The translations under genes and the position numbers were made by a program. Under the pieces are notes generated by a model. The model ran no database searches. It was not told the DNA's origin and saw only the letters and a list, made by a program, of their open reading frames with translations. A stretch of DNA of 64,000 nucleotides, taken from assembly GCF_002234675.1 (NCBI RefSeq), contig NC_019869.2, forward strand, positions 7,193,026 through 7,257,025, given 5' to 3'. Shown here piece after piece: positions 52,101 to 63,269 of this stretch. Source of the stretch: Oryzias latipes. Lineage: Eukaryota; Chordata; Actinopteri; Beloniformes; Adrianichthyidae. How positions within the stretch are numbered: position 1 is the stretch's first letter; every line of letters starts with the position of its first letter.

Positions 52101-55100
52101 AAGGGCAGTTTGGAGCAAAAGTGGTTTTAGCTGGTTAGTTAGGTAAACCTTTATTTGTCCACATAGGTCGATTGAAAACAATTTCTCATTTGCAACGATG
52201 ACCTGAGTTTGCAGCCACAATACAACAGAATGACAATATAATTAAAGTTGCATCCAAATAAAACAGGACATATTAACACATCAATATTAACAATAAAAAG
52301 TGTATAGGAGGCACCTGGTTAATGTTTACAATGAAAGGACAGAAGGAGACCCATAAAAACATTTAAAAACATCTACATTCGTCACAAACCACATCTAGTA
52401 AAAATGTCTTCAAGGCAGGTAAGGATGACAAGGAACGCAACTTCAAGGTTTCCTGCAACTCATTCCAGTATGAAGAGTGGCCCAGGAGAGTACAGTCCCT
52501 GGGAACCACCATAGTGAAAAAATCACTAGAACGCAACTTAATAGTACTGGTAGAGATGTTAAGGAGGGAACAAAGGTAATCTGGAGTTTTGGCAATGAGA
52601 GTCTTGTAAATGAAATGGTACCAATGCCTGTGAGAGTGGAGCGACGGCCAAGTATATGATTCAAAGATCTTATAAATGGCAGTGATGGGTATTAAAGGGA
52701 GCCGCAGTGACAAAATGAATACTAGCCCTTGTGCTATCCTAGCCACTATAACCCTTATGCTATCCTAGGCACTTTAACGTTGGGAGTTGGGTCATCTAGA
52801 CCCACTAGACAGTGCTCTGAACCTTTTTTCTTCAATGATTTGTGATCTTCACTGGTGTCCATGGATTACATGAAATCTTTTCACCTTTATCCACCTTTGT
52901 CATGGTAGGGAGAACACGTGAATGTGAGGGTGGGGTCATCTAAGATAGCACAAGGGTTAATATGATAAAGGGCATCCAATTTATGAAGGAGAGTTTTTGA
53001 AGCTGATGTGTAGATAATGTCACTAGAATCCAGGATAGGTAGTACTGTCAGTTTTACCAGATAATGCATTGCAGAAGAGAGAACGATCTTACCTTCTGTT
53101 GTGTTAATATGAGAGTCAAAGGTGAGTGAAGTGTCCAGCCAATTACCCAAGTATTTATATGAGCTGTTGCAGTGTCATGCTATCAAAGGTTGAAATACTG
53201 CCCTCACAAGGTGTCTGAGCCAACAGAAAATTGAAAATCATAAATTTAGCTTTGTTAGTATTGATCCGATGTGTAGCTGGACAATGAATGTTGCAAATCG
53301 TTTAAACTATATTGAAGAGATGATATCTCCGGTCTCTCCGAAACCAGATGTGTTCAAAACTTTGTCATCAGCTTAAAAATGAATGAGGGAATTTCCAGAA
53401 GGATGAGCAATTTAGTTTATATGGATTTTAAATAAAGTTGGTCCTGAGATAGACCCCTGAGGGATCCCCATGGTTTCCGGGAGTAAAGAGGATTGGTAGC
53501 CAGCTGTATGCACAAATTGTACACGGTCGGTGATCTAACTTCTGAATCAAGCAGCACAATCCATTAAGAGACCTATATGATGGAGCCGCTTAAGCAATAC
53601 TGAGCGGTCGAGAGAATCAAAGGCTTTAGCCAAGTCGACAAAAACAGCCACACCTTCTTATCAAGGGGACAAATAATGTCAGTCAGCACTTTCATAGTTG
53701 CTGAGATACAACTGTGTCCACTTTGGAAACCAGACTGCATAGGGGTCATAGTATTGTGAATTTCAAGATGATAAACTAGTTTTTGACCAGTTTTTGGGAG
53801 ACCTTAGATAAGCAAGGTAAGATGGAGATGGGCCTACTCCAATTTACATCTGAAGCATAACCTCCTGTAAACCTTGTGCTATCCTAGGCACTTTAAGATT
53901 GGGAGTTGGGTCATCTAGACCCACTAGACATTGCGCTGAACCTTTTTTCTTCAATGATTTGTGACCTTCATTGGTGTCCATGGATTACATAAAATCTTTC
54001 CACCTTTATCCACCTTTGTCATGGTAGGGAGAACATGTCAATGTAAGGGTGGGGTCATCTAAGATAGCACAATGGTTACAAAGAGGGGTGATAGCTGCTG
54101 ATTTCCAAGAGGAAATTCACATTGATGCAAATTGGCATCAATTGGCATCAAGGGGTTAAATTAACAAAAAAACAGTTCTTGAAATCAAATGTCTAATTTG
54201 TTTTTTAAAATTTCATCTGCCTGTGTTTGTATGTTTTTGCCAGCCCTTTAACCATGTTGCTTTTTTGTAGACTTGCTGCTGCCCTTTTTAGTTTTAACAT
54301 TTTTTATTGTTATTTTGAGAAAAACAAACAGCAACAGTAGAAGAAAAAAAATTAATAAAAACAAAAACATTTCCAGCACAACAAAGTCACAGCAAGGAGG
54401 TAACACATCAGCTAGTTACATACATCTAGTACATTACAAAGATTATGTCATGGGGAACCAGGTCATCATTAGTGGACAAGGTTTGGACTGCCTTTATAAA
54501 GAATGTTGACTAGATCACCAGGAAGATGATCAAGCATGCTGCTGCCTTTTATGGTCAATACTCCTTTGAAATTTTGATTTTTGAGCGAAATGGTTTTTTT
54601 TTCTGACATTAAAGGCTTATAACGAATGATTCACCAGAGGTCACATATCTATTCCACCCACACTGACCCACCAAAAATAATTCTATTATAATTTATGAAA
54701 TTGACCCAGCAAGAAAAGTTGCTTTACCCGAATCGCTGGTTTCATCCCCACTCATTGACCGTAAATGAGAACATGGAGCGAGTGACACTCACCCAGAGAA
54801 AACGGCTTACTTCTGGCTCCAACCAAATGAAGTGAATTCAATCACCATTTTTTTGTGATACCCATGTCCACGTGTTTGTCCGAATGTCATTGTTTACATG
54901 GCAACCACTCCTGCCAATCAGGAGCTTGTTTCAAACGTTTGATAAGATCAGAGATTTTTTTAGTGAGGCATCTGATTGGTCAGTTTATAACTTGAATAAC
55001 TTGCACAACAGGAAAACTATCATGGAAAAAAAAGGATTATCTAGAAAATGTTAAAAAGCTAACATAGCAAGAATGGCTATGCCGAGAAATATATTTACTG

Positions 55101-55657
55101 AGTAATAGCTGTGTATTTCTCATTAGAAGTCAGCTTCTTGGAACCAGCTGGTACTGTTTGTTTGCAACGCCAAGGGGGAGGAGTCACTAAGTCCAGTTCC
55201 TATATACAGTCAATACCTCTGATCACAGATTTTCTGGCTTTCACACAATTCAACAGGTGTTGATATTGATCAATCAAAAGAGCTGTAAAAAAGGTTTCTT
55301 GTTTACAAATTTAGTTTTTCAGTCTCCCAAACATTAGAAGTGCATATGCTTTTTGTTTTTCTTGCAGCTCCTGGTGAAAGTTGTGAGGTATTTAGCTGAT
55401 TATAAATAAATTGTTGTTGTTGGAAAGTGTTGTAACATCCATCTGAGACTGTATTTGTCCCTCTTTTCCTCAGGACCACAGCATTTGGTTTCCTGAATGC
55501 CCTCTGTAAACTGGCTGCCGTGTTGGGTATCAGCATTTTCCAGTCGTTTGTTGGCATCACTAAAGCCTTGCCTATTTTGTTTGCTGCTGGTGCCCTCGCT
55601 GCCGGCAGTTTCCTTGCAACAAAGTTGCCTGAAACTCGTGGCCAAGTGTTACAGTAA
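37179..55657 (+). CDS. sv2a: Synaptic vesicle glycoprotein 2A
   Basis: A 12-TM major-facilitator-like glycoprotein of synaptic vesicles that supports regulated exocytosis. Twelve coding exons: 37179-37788, 40568-40748, 42324-42475, 43993-44126, 44225-44314, 45843-45950, 46650-46738, 46819-46983, 47074-47207, 50005-50211, 51489-51648, 55474-55657. They join in frame to 737 aa (human 742). The acidic cytosolic N-terminus includes YSRFEEDDDDE and EGHDEDDEIYEGEYQGIPRA. TM1 spans FVLGLALMADGVEIFVVGFV, and the MFS motif is GALADRIGRR. The large luminal loop (exons 9-11) carries pentapeptide-like repeats (VFEECYFEDI, NTFFKNCTF) and three sequons NFT, NCT, NST. The C-terminus ends LPETRGQVLQ. Start MEDGYQNRTAFIKGAKDIAK matches the SV2A family; an upstream in-frame ATG at 37104 is probably untranslated. 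Introns contain many MITEs and LINE pieces. Confidence 0.97.
37820..38024. mobile_element. piggyBac-like MITE, copy 2
   Basis: 205 bp with perfect TTAA on both sides (37816-37819 and 38025-38028). Ends CCCTTTTGCTATC and inverted CCCTTGTGCTATCC. Same orientation as copy 1. It lies about 30 bp after the donor of the first coding exon of sv2a. Confidence 0.92.
38025..39331 (+). other. sv2a: sv2a intron 2, first part
   Basis: AT-rich intron with no exon and no repeat I can name. Confidence 0.45.
39332..40313. mobile_element. Inverted-repeat DNA element carrying a LINE 3' fragment
   Basis: The left end CTGTGGTGGCTGAGAGGGGC and the inverted right end CTGTGGTGGCCGAGAGGTGC pair over about 65 bp, including ACATTTAAGA and ACAACAACAAATCCCAG. 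A GC-rich foreign block at about 39610-40013 sits inside (next entry). The superfamily is not determined. Confidence 0.75.
39610..40013 (+). mobile_element. LINE 3' end with (ATGG)n tail
   Basis: GC-rich block ending CCCGGATAAGCGGAGGAAGA then TGGATGGATGG, a 3' end common on fish site-specific or Dong/R4-like LINEs. No coding region remains. It is inserted in the inverted-repeat element around it. Confidence 0.65.
41000..41145 (+). mobile_element. LINE 3'-end fragment
   Basis: The phrases GACTGGCGATCTGTC, GGCTGGGATAGGTCCCAGCA and AAGCGGGCTTGGAAAATGGA match the 3' UTR consensus of common fish LINEs, with a truncated ATGG tail. In sv2a intron 3. Confidence 0.6.
41336..42232 (+). repeat. Most complete family-B repeat, interrupted by a LINE tail
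   Basis: It starts AAAGACCCACTCTGATCATC and ends CTTGAAGTGGGTCTTTAAA, so both ends are present. At about 41950-42190 a foreign segment is inserted. Without it the copy is about 650 bp. No long ORF. Confidence 0.75.
41985..42185 (+). mobile_element. LINE (CR1/Rex-like) 3' tail inside family-B repeat
   Basis: TTATCTCAATGGGGTCTCCT followed by GGTAAAATAAAGGTTAAATC and an A/T-rich tail is a typical LINE 3' terminus. It splits the family-B copy, so it is younger than it. Confidence 0.6.
42600..43100. mobile_element. Fragment related to the interior of the 4.4-5.1 kb element
   Basis: AATTTGTGTTACCAATCGGG then TCCTGACAAAATAAAGCCTG matches 5083-5127. The GC-rich stretch before it parallels 4.7-5.0 kb. 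No clear ends. In sv2a intron 4. Confidence 0.5.
43318..43600 (-). mobile_element. LINE 3'-tail fragment
   Basis: TTTGATTTGATTTTGATTTG then AAATGGTTTATTTCAAGCAA reads on the minus strand as a LINE 3' UTR with a tandem tail. An 10-bp perfect stem, GCTCATTTCA/TGAAATGAGC, lies at 43563-43585. Confidence 0.5.
44750..45400. repeat. AT-rich element with repeated ATCACGAGATAAC-type motifs, hosting a Tc1 MITE
   Basis: Variants of TTATC(T/A)CGTGAT / ATCACGAGATAAC occur in both orientations near 44770-44880 and again near 45300-45390. This suggests an old inverted-repeat element around the younger Tc1-like MITE. Ends not resolved. Confidence 0.4.
44985..45062. mobile_element. Tc1/mariner MITE, ~78-bp palindrome
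   Basis: CAGTACAGAGCAAAAGTTTG GACACACC and its near-perfect inverse meet at CATTCAAATGAATG. TA flanks the left side. A well-known fish MITE layout. Confidence 0.85.
45539..45743. mobile_element. piggyBac-like MITE, copy 3
   Basis: 205 bp with perfect TTAA on both sides; opposite orientation to copies 1 and 2. It sits about 100 bp before the acceptor of the exon at 45843. Confidence 0.92.
47250..47440. repeat. Dispersed repeat fragment
   Basis: TTTTACGCCGGATCCCCTTC then CTGACACAACCCTGTATTTT is a sequence commonly seen next to fish LINEs. Not resolved further. Confidence 0.4.
47521..47808 (-). mobile_element. tRNA-derived SINE, second copy
   Basis: Inverse of the SINE at 9849-10083: tail (TTGTATAGCGCTTTCTACC) at the left, B-box complement GGAATCGAACCTGCA and A-box complement CCTACCGCTGCACCAC at the right. 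It carries a (CACA) expansion near 47605-47635. In sv2a intron 10. Confidence 0.85.
47812..47880 (+). mobile_element. L2-type LINE tail
   Basis: GACTACTGTTGTAAATATTG GGCTATGTAAATACA followed by (ATTGA)n. The same tail is at 33068-33120. It directly abuts the SINE. Confidence 0.6.
47881..49359 (+). other. sv2a: sv2a intron 10, unassigned part
   Basis: No exon or element recognised. The part 48.95-49.3 kb has mixed composition with ACGCGT/ACGCG words and may be a decayed DNA transposon. Confidence 0.4.
49360..49564. mobile_element. piggyBac-like MITE, copy 4
   Basis: 205 bp, TTAA on both sides. Same orientation as copy 3 and nearly identical in sequence. Confidence 0.92.
50300..51433. mobile_element. 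1.1-kb fold-back DNA element in sv2a intron 11
   Basis: The left half starts TATGTCCGAATTCCCACCCT. The right half, read inverted, starts GACACGATGCCCCAATTCAC and continues in parallel through ATAGTGC(G/A)GGA, CATGCTCACTAC, ATGCATTGTGGT and GACTGTAAAAGCAATGGA. The centre (50855-51020) is a second palindrome with CCGCCATATTGAAACCAGTC facing GACTGGTTTCAACATGGCGG. A single-armed relative lies at 58499-58950. Confidence 0.75.
52726..52956. mobile_element. piggyBac-like MITE, copy 5, with duplicated left end
   Basis: A main copy at 52752-52956 has TTAA on the right (52957-52960) and a mutated ATAA on the left. Directly before it, 52726-52751 repeats only the terminal CCCTTGTGCTATCCTAG(C)CAC. Confidence 0.85.
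53871..54075. mobile_element. piggyBac-like MITE, copy 6
   Basis: 205 bp, inserted in the LINE sequence between ITPLF and the following motif. The ends have each mutated (ACCTTGTGC left; CCATTGTGC inverted right) and are flanked by GTAA/TTAC. Confidence 0.85.
54126..55473 (+). other. sv2a: Last sv2a intron, distal part
   Basis: AT-rich. No exon recognised before the acceptor at 55473. Confidence 0.45.
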
Positions 55658-57700
55658 AGAAAATGACCGGCAGTGGGCAGTGGAGTAAAACTGGAGAGCG
55701 TGGCCGAGCCCTGGAGCCCAAACACCCCCGAGAGCTTCAAACGCTGCCTGTCTGTCACACAGAACAGACCGGCCTCCCAAATGTAGGCCTAGAATCCTTT
55801 GAAATGTGGATTGCATCATCCAATGTCTTTGCAGACACACAGCGATCATAAAAGAAGAGCACACACATGTGGACAAAGCTATTTGAGCATCACAACACCT
55901 CTGCTTTAGTCAGCTGCTCTCTGCCAGATGTGGTTTTATACATTGAAACATATAATACTAAGGAATTACCCTAAAAGATGATGTGGTTTGGATGAAAATA
56001 TGCAGTCTACAGACATGATCGCTGTGTATTTTTTTTATTTTTTGGCTTGTGATTGGTTTCAGTGACTGGCTTTCAGTGCTGCTAATAATTTACTGTGATT
56101 TTTGTGGTAAAGCTTGATTTATATTTTCACTCAAAAAGATGTTTTGAGTATTTTTTTGTGATTCTTGTGTTTGTTTTTTCTAAGATGAAATCACAAATAT
56201 TTGACCCTTGAAAACTGCCTGTTACTGAAGCCAGACCTGCTGATTGAATGCTGTTATTTTCTGCCGCATAATGTTCTAACATTCCAGTTAGGCTGGACTT
56301 ATTCAGACACTTTTCCGTTTCAGTTCCTGAATAATTCCAGTTGAATTTTTGCCACGAAACTCAAACAGGTAAAGATGCATTTCCCAGGATTCTCTGTTGT
56401 GCATGGGAAGAGTTGGAGCAATTTACTCAGTGTTGAACCTGTGTTTCTCCTCCTTGTTGTGTGGAATGTTGTTGGCGTTTTTATGTGGATCGCGCATATG
56501 TCTGTGGGAGGGGTTTGGGTTACATAAAAATAATGTCAAATCCATTTTTTAAATCATAAATCAGTCATGTAACTGTCTATGGGGCTTTTTTTTTTAAATT
56601 GAGGTTTTAATCAGAAAGCAGGTGTTTACAACTTGAGACATGGTGTAAGAGTCTTCACAAAGGAGTGCGTTCGATTTGTACATTAATAAAAAAATGTTTG
56701 CAAAGTTAGCACAAAAAACCTATTTACATTCCACCATGTAGACAAATAAGTGCAACCATTTTAGTATTTTACTGCAGATACATAATTTTTTTAACCATTT
56801 TATAAAGTCACACAAATTTTTTGGGGCTTAATTTAGTTAAATTTTATCGTCTTAGAGAGGAAAGTATTTTTTCTGGAGCCATAGGTGCAACCTTGACTGT
56901 AAAGCTGTATCAGGTTTATCATCGAAATGTGTGTGTGGAATTTCATAAAGATCGCTTAAACAAAACTTTATTTTCCTGTACTGTGCGAAAAGGTGAAAGT
57001 CAACAAAATTCATACTTTGGTACAAAATTACTGCCAAGCCCCAATTTTACTGTAAAGGTGATTCCTCTGTGCTCATGTTTGACTCTTTTAGTGCTAAAAT
57101 ATCTGTTCTGACTTAAAATTTGACAGAACTTCAAGAAAAACTGATCCCAATTCTACCTGGTAACATTTTTCCAAAGGTGTAAACCAACGTGTGCCGACAA
57201 TCAGTAAGTCAAAGTGTGGAAGTTTGACCCAAAAATACCCTCCTCTGTTTATGCATGTGTGAGTGAAGTGATTCTACCATAAAAAGACACAAAGATGACA
57301 TCAAAAAGTATCAGTCTTTTCAAAGAAAACTACACATTTAGATTTCTATATTTTAAAATTACACTTTTTGTGTGTGTTTTTATTCCCACAAATTTTAAAG
57401 GCATTCCCTTTATATTTCATAATCTCCCTTTAGTTTATATTTCTCCTACACATTTGTGACATTTCTGTCCTCAGAGGTTCCCTTAGCAAAAACTAGTCTA
57501 TTTAAGTGTACTACAATTACACTTAGTCTATACTAAAAGTGAGACAGTATACTTGAAGTTTACTTTTTATATGCTATCTATATATTGTAAACTAAAAATG
57601 TTCCAATTTAGTCTGAAGAAGTATTCAGTGAGAAGGACATATATCCAAATCTACATGTATTTGGTCTATTACGTAGAGTAGTATATTTGTGTACTACTTT
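55658..57700 (+). other. sv2a: sv2a 3' UTR (extent uncertain)
   Basis: No ORF or repeat is evident. Candidate poly(A) signals are near 56687 (AATAAAAAAA) and, beyond an RTE and a MITE insertion, at about 60785 (AATAAAC). Which one is used cannot be told from sequence. Confidence 0.4.
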
Positions 57701-57714
57701 TTGCTTCTTCTTCT

Positions 57715-58410
57715 TTCTCTTTCGGCTTTTCCCATCAGGGGTCGCCACAGCGAATCATCCTTTTCCACCTCACTCTATCATGGACATCTTCTACCCTAAC
57801 ATTAGCCAACTTCATGTCCTCTGTTAAGACATCCATGTATCTCCTCTTTGGCCGTCCTCTCGCCCTCCTGCCAGGCAGCTCCATCTCCAACATCCTTCTA
57901 CCAATATATCCACTATCCCTCCTCTGAACATGTCCAAACCATCTCAGTCTGGCTTCTCTGACTTTGTCCCTAACACAGGCAACATGAGCCGTCCCTCTGA
58001 TGTACTCGTTCCTTATCCTGTCTAACCTGGTCACTCCTAAGGAGAACCTCAACATCTTCATCTCCGCTACCTCCATCTCAGCCTCTTGTCTCGGTCTCAC
58101 TGCTACCGTCTCTAACCCATAGAGCAGAGCTGGTCTCACCACTGTCTTGTACACCTTTCCTTTGAGTCTTGCTGGCACTCTTCTGTCACACAACACTCCT
58201 GACACTTTCTTCCACCCGCTCCAACCTGCCTGCACTCGCCTCTTCACCTCTTTTCCACACTCCCCATCACACTGAACTGTTGACCCCAAGTACTTAAACT
58301 CCTGCACCTTCTTCACCTCAGCCCCCTGTAACCTAACGCTTCTACCTTGATCCCTCTCGTTCAGACACATGTATTCTGTCTTACTACGACTGACCTTCAT
58401 GCATGTGTAC
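57715..58410 (-). mobile_element. RTE-type LINE, 3' part of the ORF
   Basis: A 221-aa open frame (58400-57735, minus) with KTEYMCLNERD, QEFKYLGSTV, RPALLYGLETVAVR, RLRWFGHVQRR and GRRARGRPKRRYMD is the C-terminal connector of RTE-clade reverse transcriptases. The catalytic palm is absent (5' truncation). The 3' end is at about 57715. Confidence 0.85.
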
Positions 58411-58498
58411 TACTTTTTGCTAAGGGTTGTTATTCATCTTGACACCAACAGATAACATTGTTTACTTCTGTTAGCTTAGCTTAGCATGAACAGCTAAA

Positions 58499-58950
58499 CT
58501 ATGTCCGAATTCCCGCCCTAATCCCTAACTAGTAAGAAACTAGATAGTGCGGGACTCTGTAGTGCCCTGGATATAAAAAACAATTTGGACACCATGCTCA
58601 CCACTTTTTTCTTTTTCTTTTTTTTAAACGGCAAAGAGGACGTCATCGATTTCACCAAGTTAAAATCGAAATGATGAGCGTTTTGTGACGATTATTAATG
58701 TATCCACTGTCTTCTGAAGATAAAAACGTTGATGGTTTATTAAAAAAATACACTTTTTGGCAAAAATTGTTGAGATGCAATGCATTGTGGTCCATATTCG
58801 CCAATGTAGTGAGCATCGATGCACACTGGCTTATCGCAGAGACTTCTTGAAAATCTCTAGGGCACTTAATTTTGGAATTGTAGATTCGGACAACACTACA
58901 CAATGGCAAACGCACTATACAGTGCACTACGTGAAGGAATTCCGACACAA
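58499..58950. mobile_element. MITE related to the 50.3-kb fold-back element
   Basis: Starts ATGTCCGAATTCCCGCCCTA and ends GTGAAGGAATTCCGACACAA, so short inverted ends are visible. Interior words TAGATAGTGCGGGACT, ATGCATTGTGGTC and TAGTGAGCATCGATGCAC are shared with 50300-50650. Confidence 0.75.
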
Positions 58951-59132
58951 CCCAGAAAGCATTTTTACTCTTTATGCTAAGCTAAGCTAATCTATGCTAA
59001 AATAATATAAGCTAATCACTTGCTAACTGTATTTTTTTAGATTTATTGGTTTTAAACGTAAGAAATTAGTTTTATATGAACCCCCTGACTGTAGCATGAA
59101 AAATTAGATTTTTTAAATTAAATATTTTTCTT

Positions 59133-59283
59133 AAGCTACGTTCACACCGCACAAGGCAACGCCCGTTTAAGTGACATGCGCTAGTAAACAGTAGAAAAAG
59201 AAGCCCCTCCCTGCTCGTCCAGTGTGAACACCATGGGTGTTCGCGTCCTACAACGTGTTGAAAACTCGATGTGAACGTAGCTT
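59133..59283. mobile_element. 151-bp MITE with 17-bp inverted repeats
   Basis: AAGCTACGTTCACACCG at the left and its inverse with one mismatch at 59267-59283. The AAGCTACGTTCACA end type is common among short hAT-like MITEs. No clear target duplication. Confidence 0.7.
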
Positions 59284-61150
59284 CAAGTTTTGTCAAACAG
59301 TGTTCTGTCAGTTTTCTATTACTTTTTAAATAACAAGTCTTTAATGTTTCAATTGTGTTGAAGACTATTTTCCTACCGTTTTCTTCGTTTAAGACCAGGG
59401 AAAACATTTAAAAGAGAGATAAAAAGGTGTGGATGTCTATCTTTTACGACCAACCTGGGTGTTCTTGTGCAGTTGCAGTTTCGTCCTTTAGCATCTGGCT
59501 GCTCAGTCATCCCTGAAAGTGCCTTTCTCCTCAGAGACAGTCAGTCTCAGAGATGACTCCATTTAGGGAAAAAGCTTCAACGACAGCGCCGTCCTCCAAA
59601 ACTCTGTCCAACTGATCGTAACGCATGTTTTGTGCCGTGTTGTCTGACCTCTTGGACGTCCTGTATGCCAGCTGTTCTTGTCCAAAGAAAGAACAAGTGT
59701 TCCCATTGTTGTAAGATGATATAGACTTGTTGCTTGCAGTGGTTTTTCTTAATCAAAGTGGGGTTAAAAAGTGGTTACGACTTAAGTTTGTGTTCTGAAA
59801 GTAAGTGGTGGCTGTGGTCTTTGTTTACCTGAACCCAGGTGATTTTTATCCATGTTTATGAAGTATATATGATGACATTTATACAGTGCGCCTACAGTTT
59901 ATCTTGTCACGAAGATACAAGATGGGTTAAGGCCGGGGAAAGGCAATAGTTATAGGAATGAAGATGCATTCATTGTGTAAAAAAATATAAATAGCTTGGT
60001 TGTTTGTACAAATCCATTATTAAAGAAGGAAGTGGAAGCAATAACCTGGAGCCCCTCCCCTAACAAAACTAAAAAAAGTAGCAAAGTTCAAAGAAATCTG
60101 ATTTCTGCCCAAAATGTAAAAGATTGCTATAAAATGTGTAGAATTTTCATTCTATATAAACATATATATATATATATATTTACACACACATGTACAAATT
60201 GTGAAAAGGATTGCTGGTTTATCTGTATCAATGGGAGTGATATGGAATGTGGTGGAAGTGAAACACTAGTATAAAGGACTTTTCCTAATAATGGCAGTTT
60301 GTCAAATGTTTTTATGGCATGATTTGTCTTTTTGGTTCTGGAGACACACCAATGAGTCCAGAAAAACGGACCTACTTACGCCAGGAAACCCGTGGCGGCG
60401 GGGAACTTGCAGGAATCCTCCACTGTAGCTGGGACTCGAGGAGTGTCCTCGTTTTTCAGTTTTGATTTGTTTAACTGAAAGGTCTCGCTCTTAATGTGAC
60501 TTCACTTGAGAAATTCAGTGTATTTCGTGTAGAAACTAGATGTTTGTATGTGAAAGTACAGAGTTTGTGGAACAAAAGCTCAAGGAAAAACAAAAAAACA
60601 ATGCTGTTATATGTTGTCCTCATGTTTTGTAAATGAAAATCTTGGTAAACTGAATATTTCATTTCTTGTTGAGAATACTTTAGTGATGCTGAAAAGGTGC
60701 TGTATTTTTTGTGAGAGTTGCTTGTGCTGGAAGGTGCATTTGGTACCAGCTTTCCAGTTTCATGATGGGAATCATAAGTAAAAAATAAACATTACAAAAG
60801 ATCATTGTCTTGGACTGCATTGAATGTCTCAATCTGCTCTTCTCAACTTCTACCAAACAGTAAATTCTTTATACAATTTCTGACAGAATTAGACTCTTAA
60901 TACCATTTCTGGCCCAAAAAAAAAAAAAAAAAAAAAAAGTGCTGTTTTACAGTTGTGGGTGGGACCATCTGTGCCGAGTGAGCCTGCCCCCACTTCCCAG
61001 CCATCTTTTAACACGCTCTCCCACTAGCTTACCTCCCCTCGTAGCCTATCCTGACCAGTGCAACAAACAAAATCTAAATGGGATCAAATCTAAATGTCCT
61101 AGTTCAACATGCAAGTTGAATAAGTCCGCTAACTTTCCTTTCTAAAATCT
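59284..61150. other. Intergenic/3' UTR stretch before cathepsin
   Basis: It includes a (TA)n near 60165-60180, an A-run at about 60917-60939 and a family-B fragment at about 60940-61045 (GGTGGGACC, CACGCTCTCCCACTAGCTTAC). No gene seen. Confidence 0.45.
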
Positions 61151-61154
61151 AAAC

Positions 61155-61262
61155 ATTTTTATTTAACCAGAGAGCCACATGGGGGGGGGGGGGGGTGGGG
61201 GGGGGGGTGTCCAAAGACCCACATAGGACTCTTGAGCCGTAGGTTGCAGACCTCTGATCTAG
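61155..61262. mobile_element. hAT-like end fragment with poly-G run
   Basis: Read inverted, CAGAGGTCTGCAACCTACGG CTC is a hAT-style end. An internal run of more than 25 G with few interruptions lies at 61180-61208 and may be an assembly weak point. Confidence 0.5.
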
Positions 61263-61450
61263 TTAAAGTTCTTAAGCTGGACGACAATTTCAAAGCAAGA
61301 GGATAAAACTGTAAAATAGGGAGCAATGACAAAGTATTCAAGGGCAGACGCCCCTGCAGCTTTTGATTTACCTGTCACCTAATCCAGGTAACGACACTGT
61401 CCACATTGACAGATTTACATTTGGGACCAAAGTATTTAATTTAAATACAT

Positions 61451-61456
61451 TTTATT
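61451..61456 (-). terminator. ctss: Poly(A) signal of the cathepsin gene
   Basis: AATAAA on the minus strand, about 90 bases after the stop codon at 61547. Confidence 0.65.
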
Positions 61457-61546
61457 CCAAGAAACGTGTTTTCAGTGAATTATTAAAACCAATACACAGA
61501 AAAACATTTTAAATGCATCATACAGATTCAAAAGCACTAATCCTGA

Positions 61547-63199
<1,653 letters not shown>

Positions 63200-63254
63200 T
63201 TCAAGGTGGGAAGATCTCAGTGGGCAGGCATCAGGAGCTGAACCAGACAAAAAC

Positions 63255-63263
63255 GTTTTATAG
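63255..63263 (-). promoter_or_regulatory. ctss: TATA box of the cathepsin gene
   Basis: CTATAAAAC on the minus strand, about 60 bases before the ATG. A start near 63230 would give a 5' UTR of about 30 bases. Inferred from motif and spacing. Confidence 0.5.
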
Positions 63264-63269
63264 AAATCA

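Larger units (their letters stand above)
52140..54125 (-). mobile_element. Decayed LINE with two piggyBac-like MITE insertions
   Basis: Read on the minus strand it shows, in broken frames, ITPLF, LPCLSKVSQKL, AVFVDLAKAFDSLDRS, GIPQGSISGPTLFKI and LDTSLTFDSHI, then a C-terminus like PDYLCSLLN ... STIKLRSSD. This is an L2/CR1-like reverse transcriptase in the right order. The 3' end with AATAAAGGTTTACC is near 52150. MITE copies 5 and 6 interrupt it. Confidence 0.8.
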
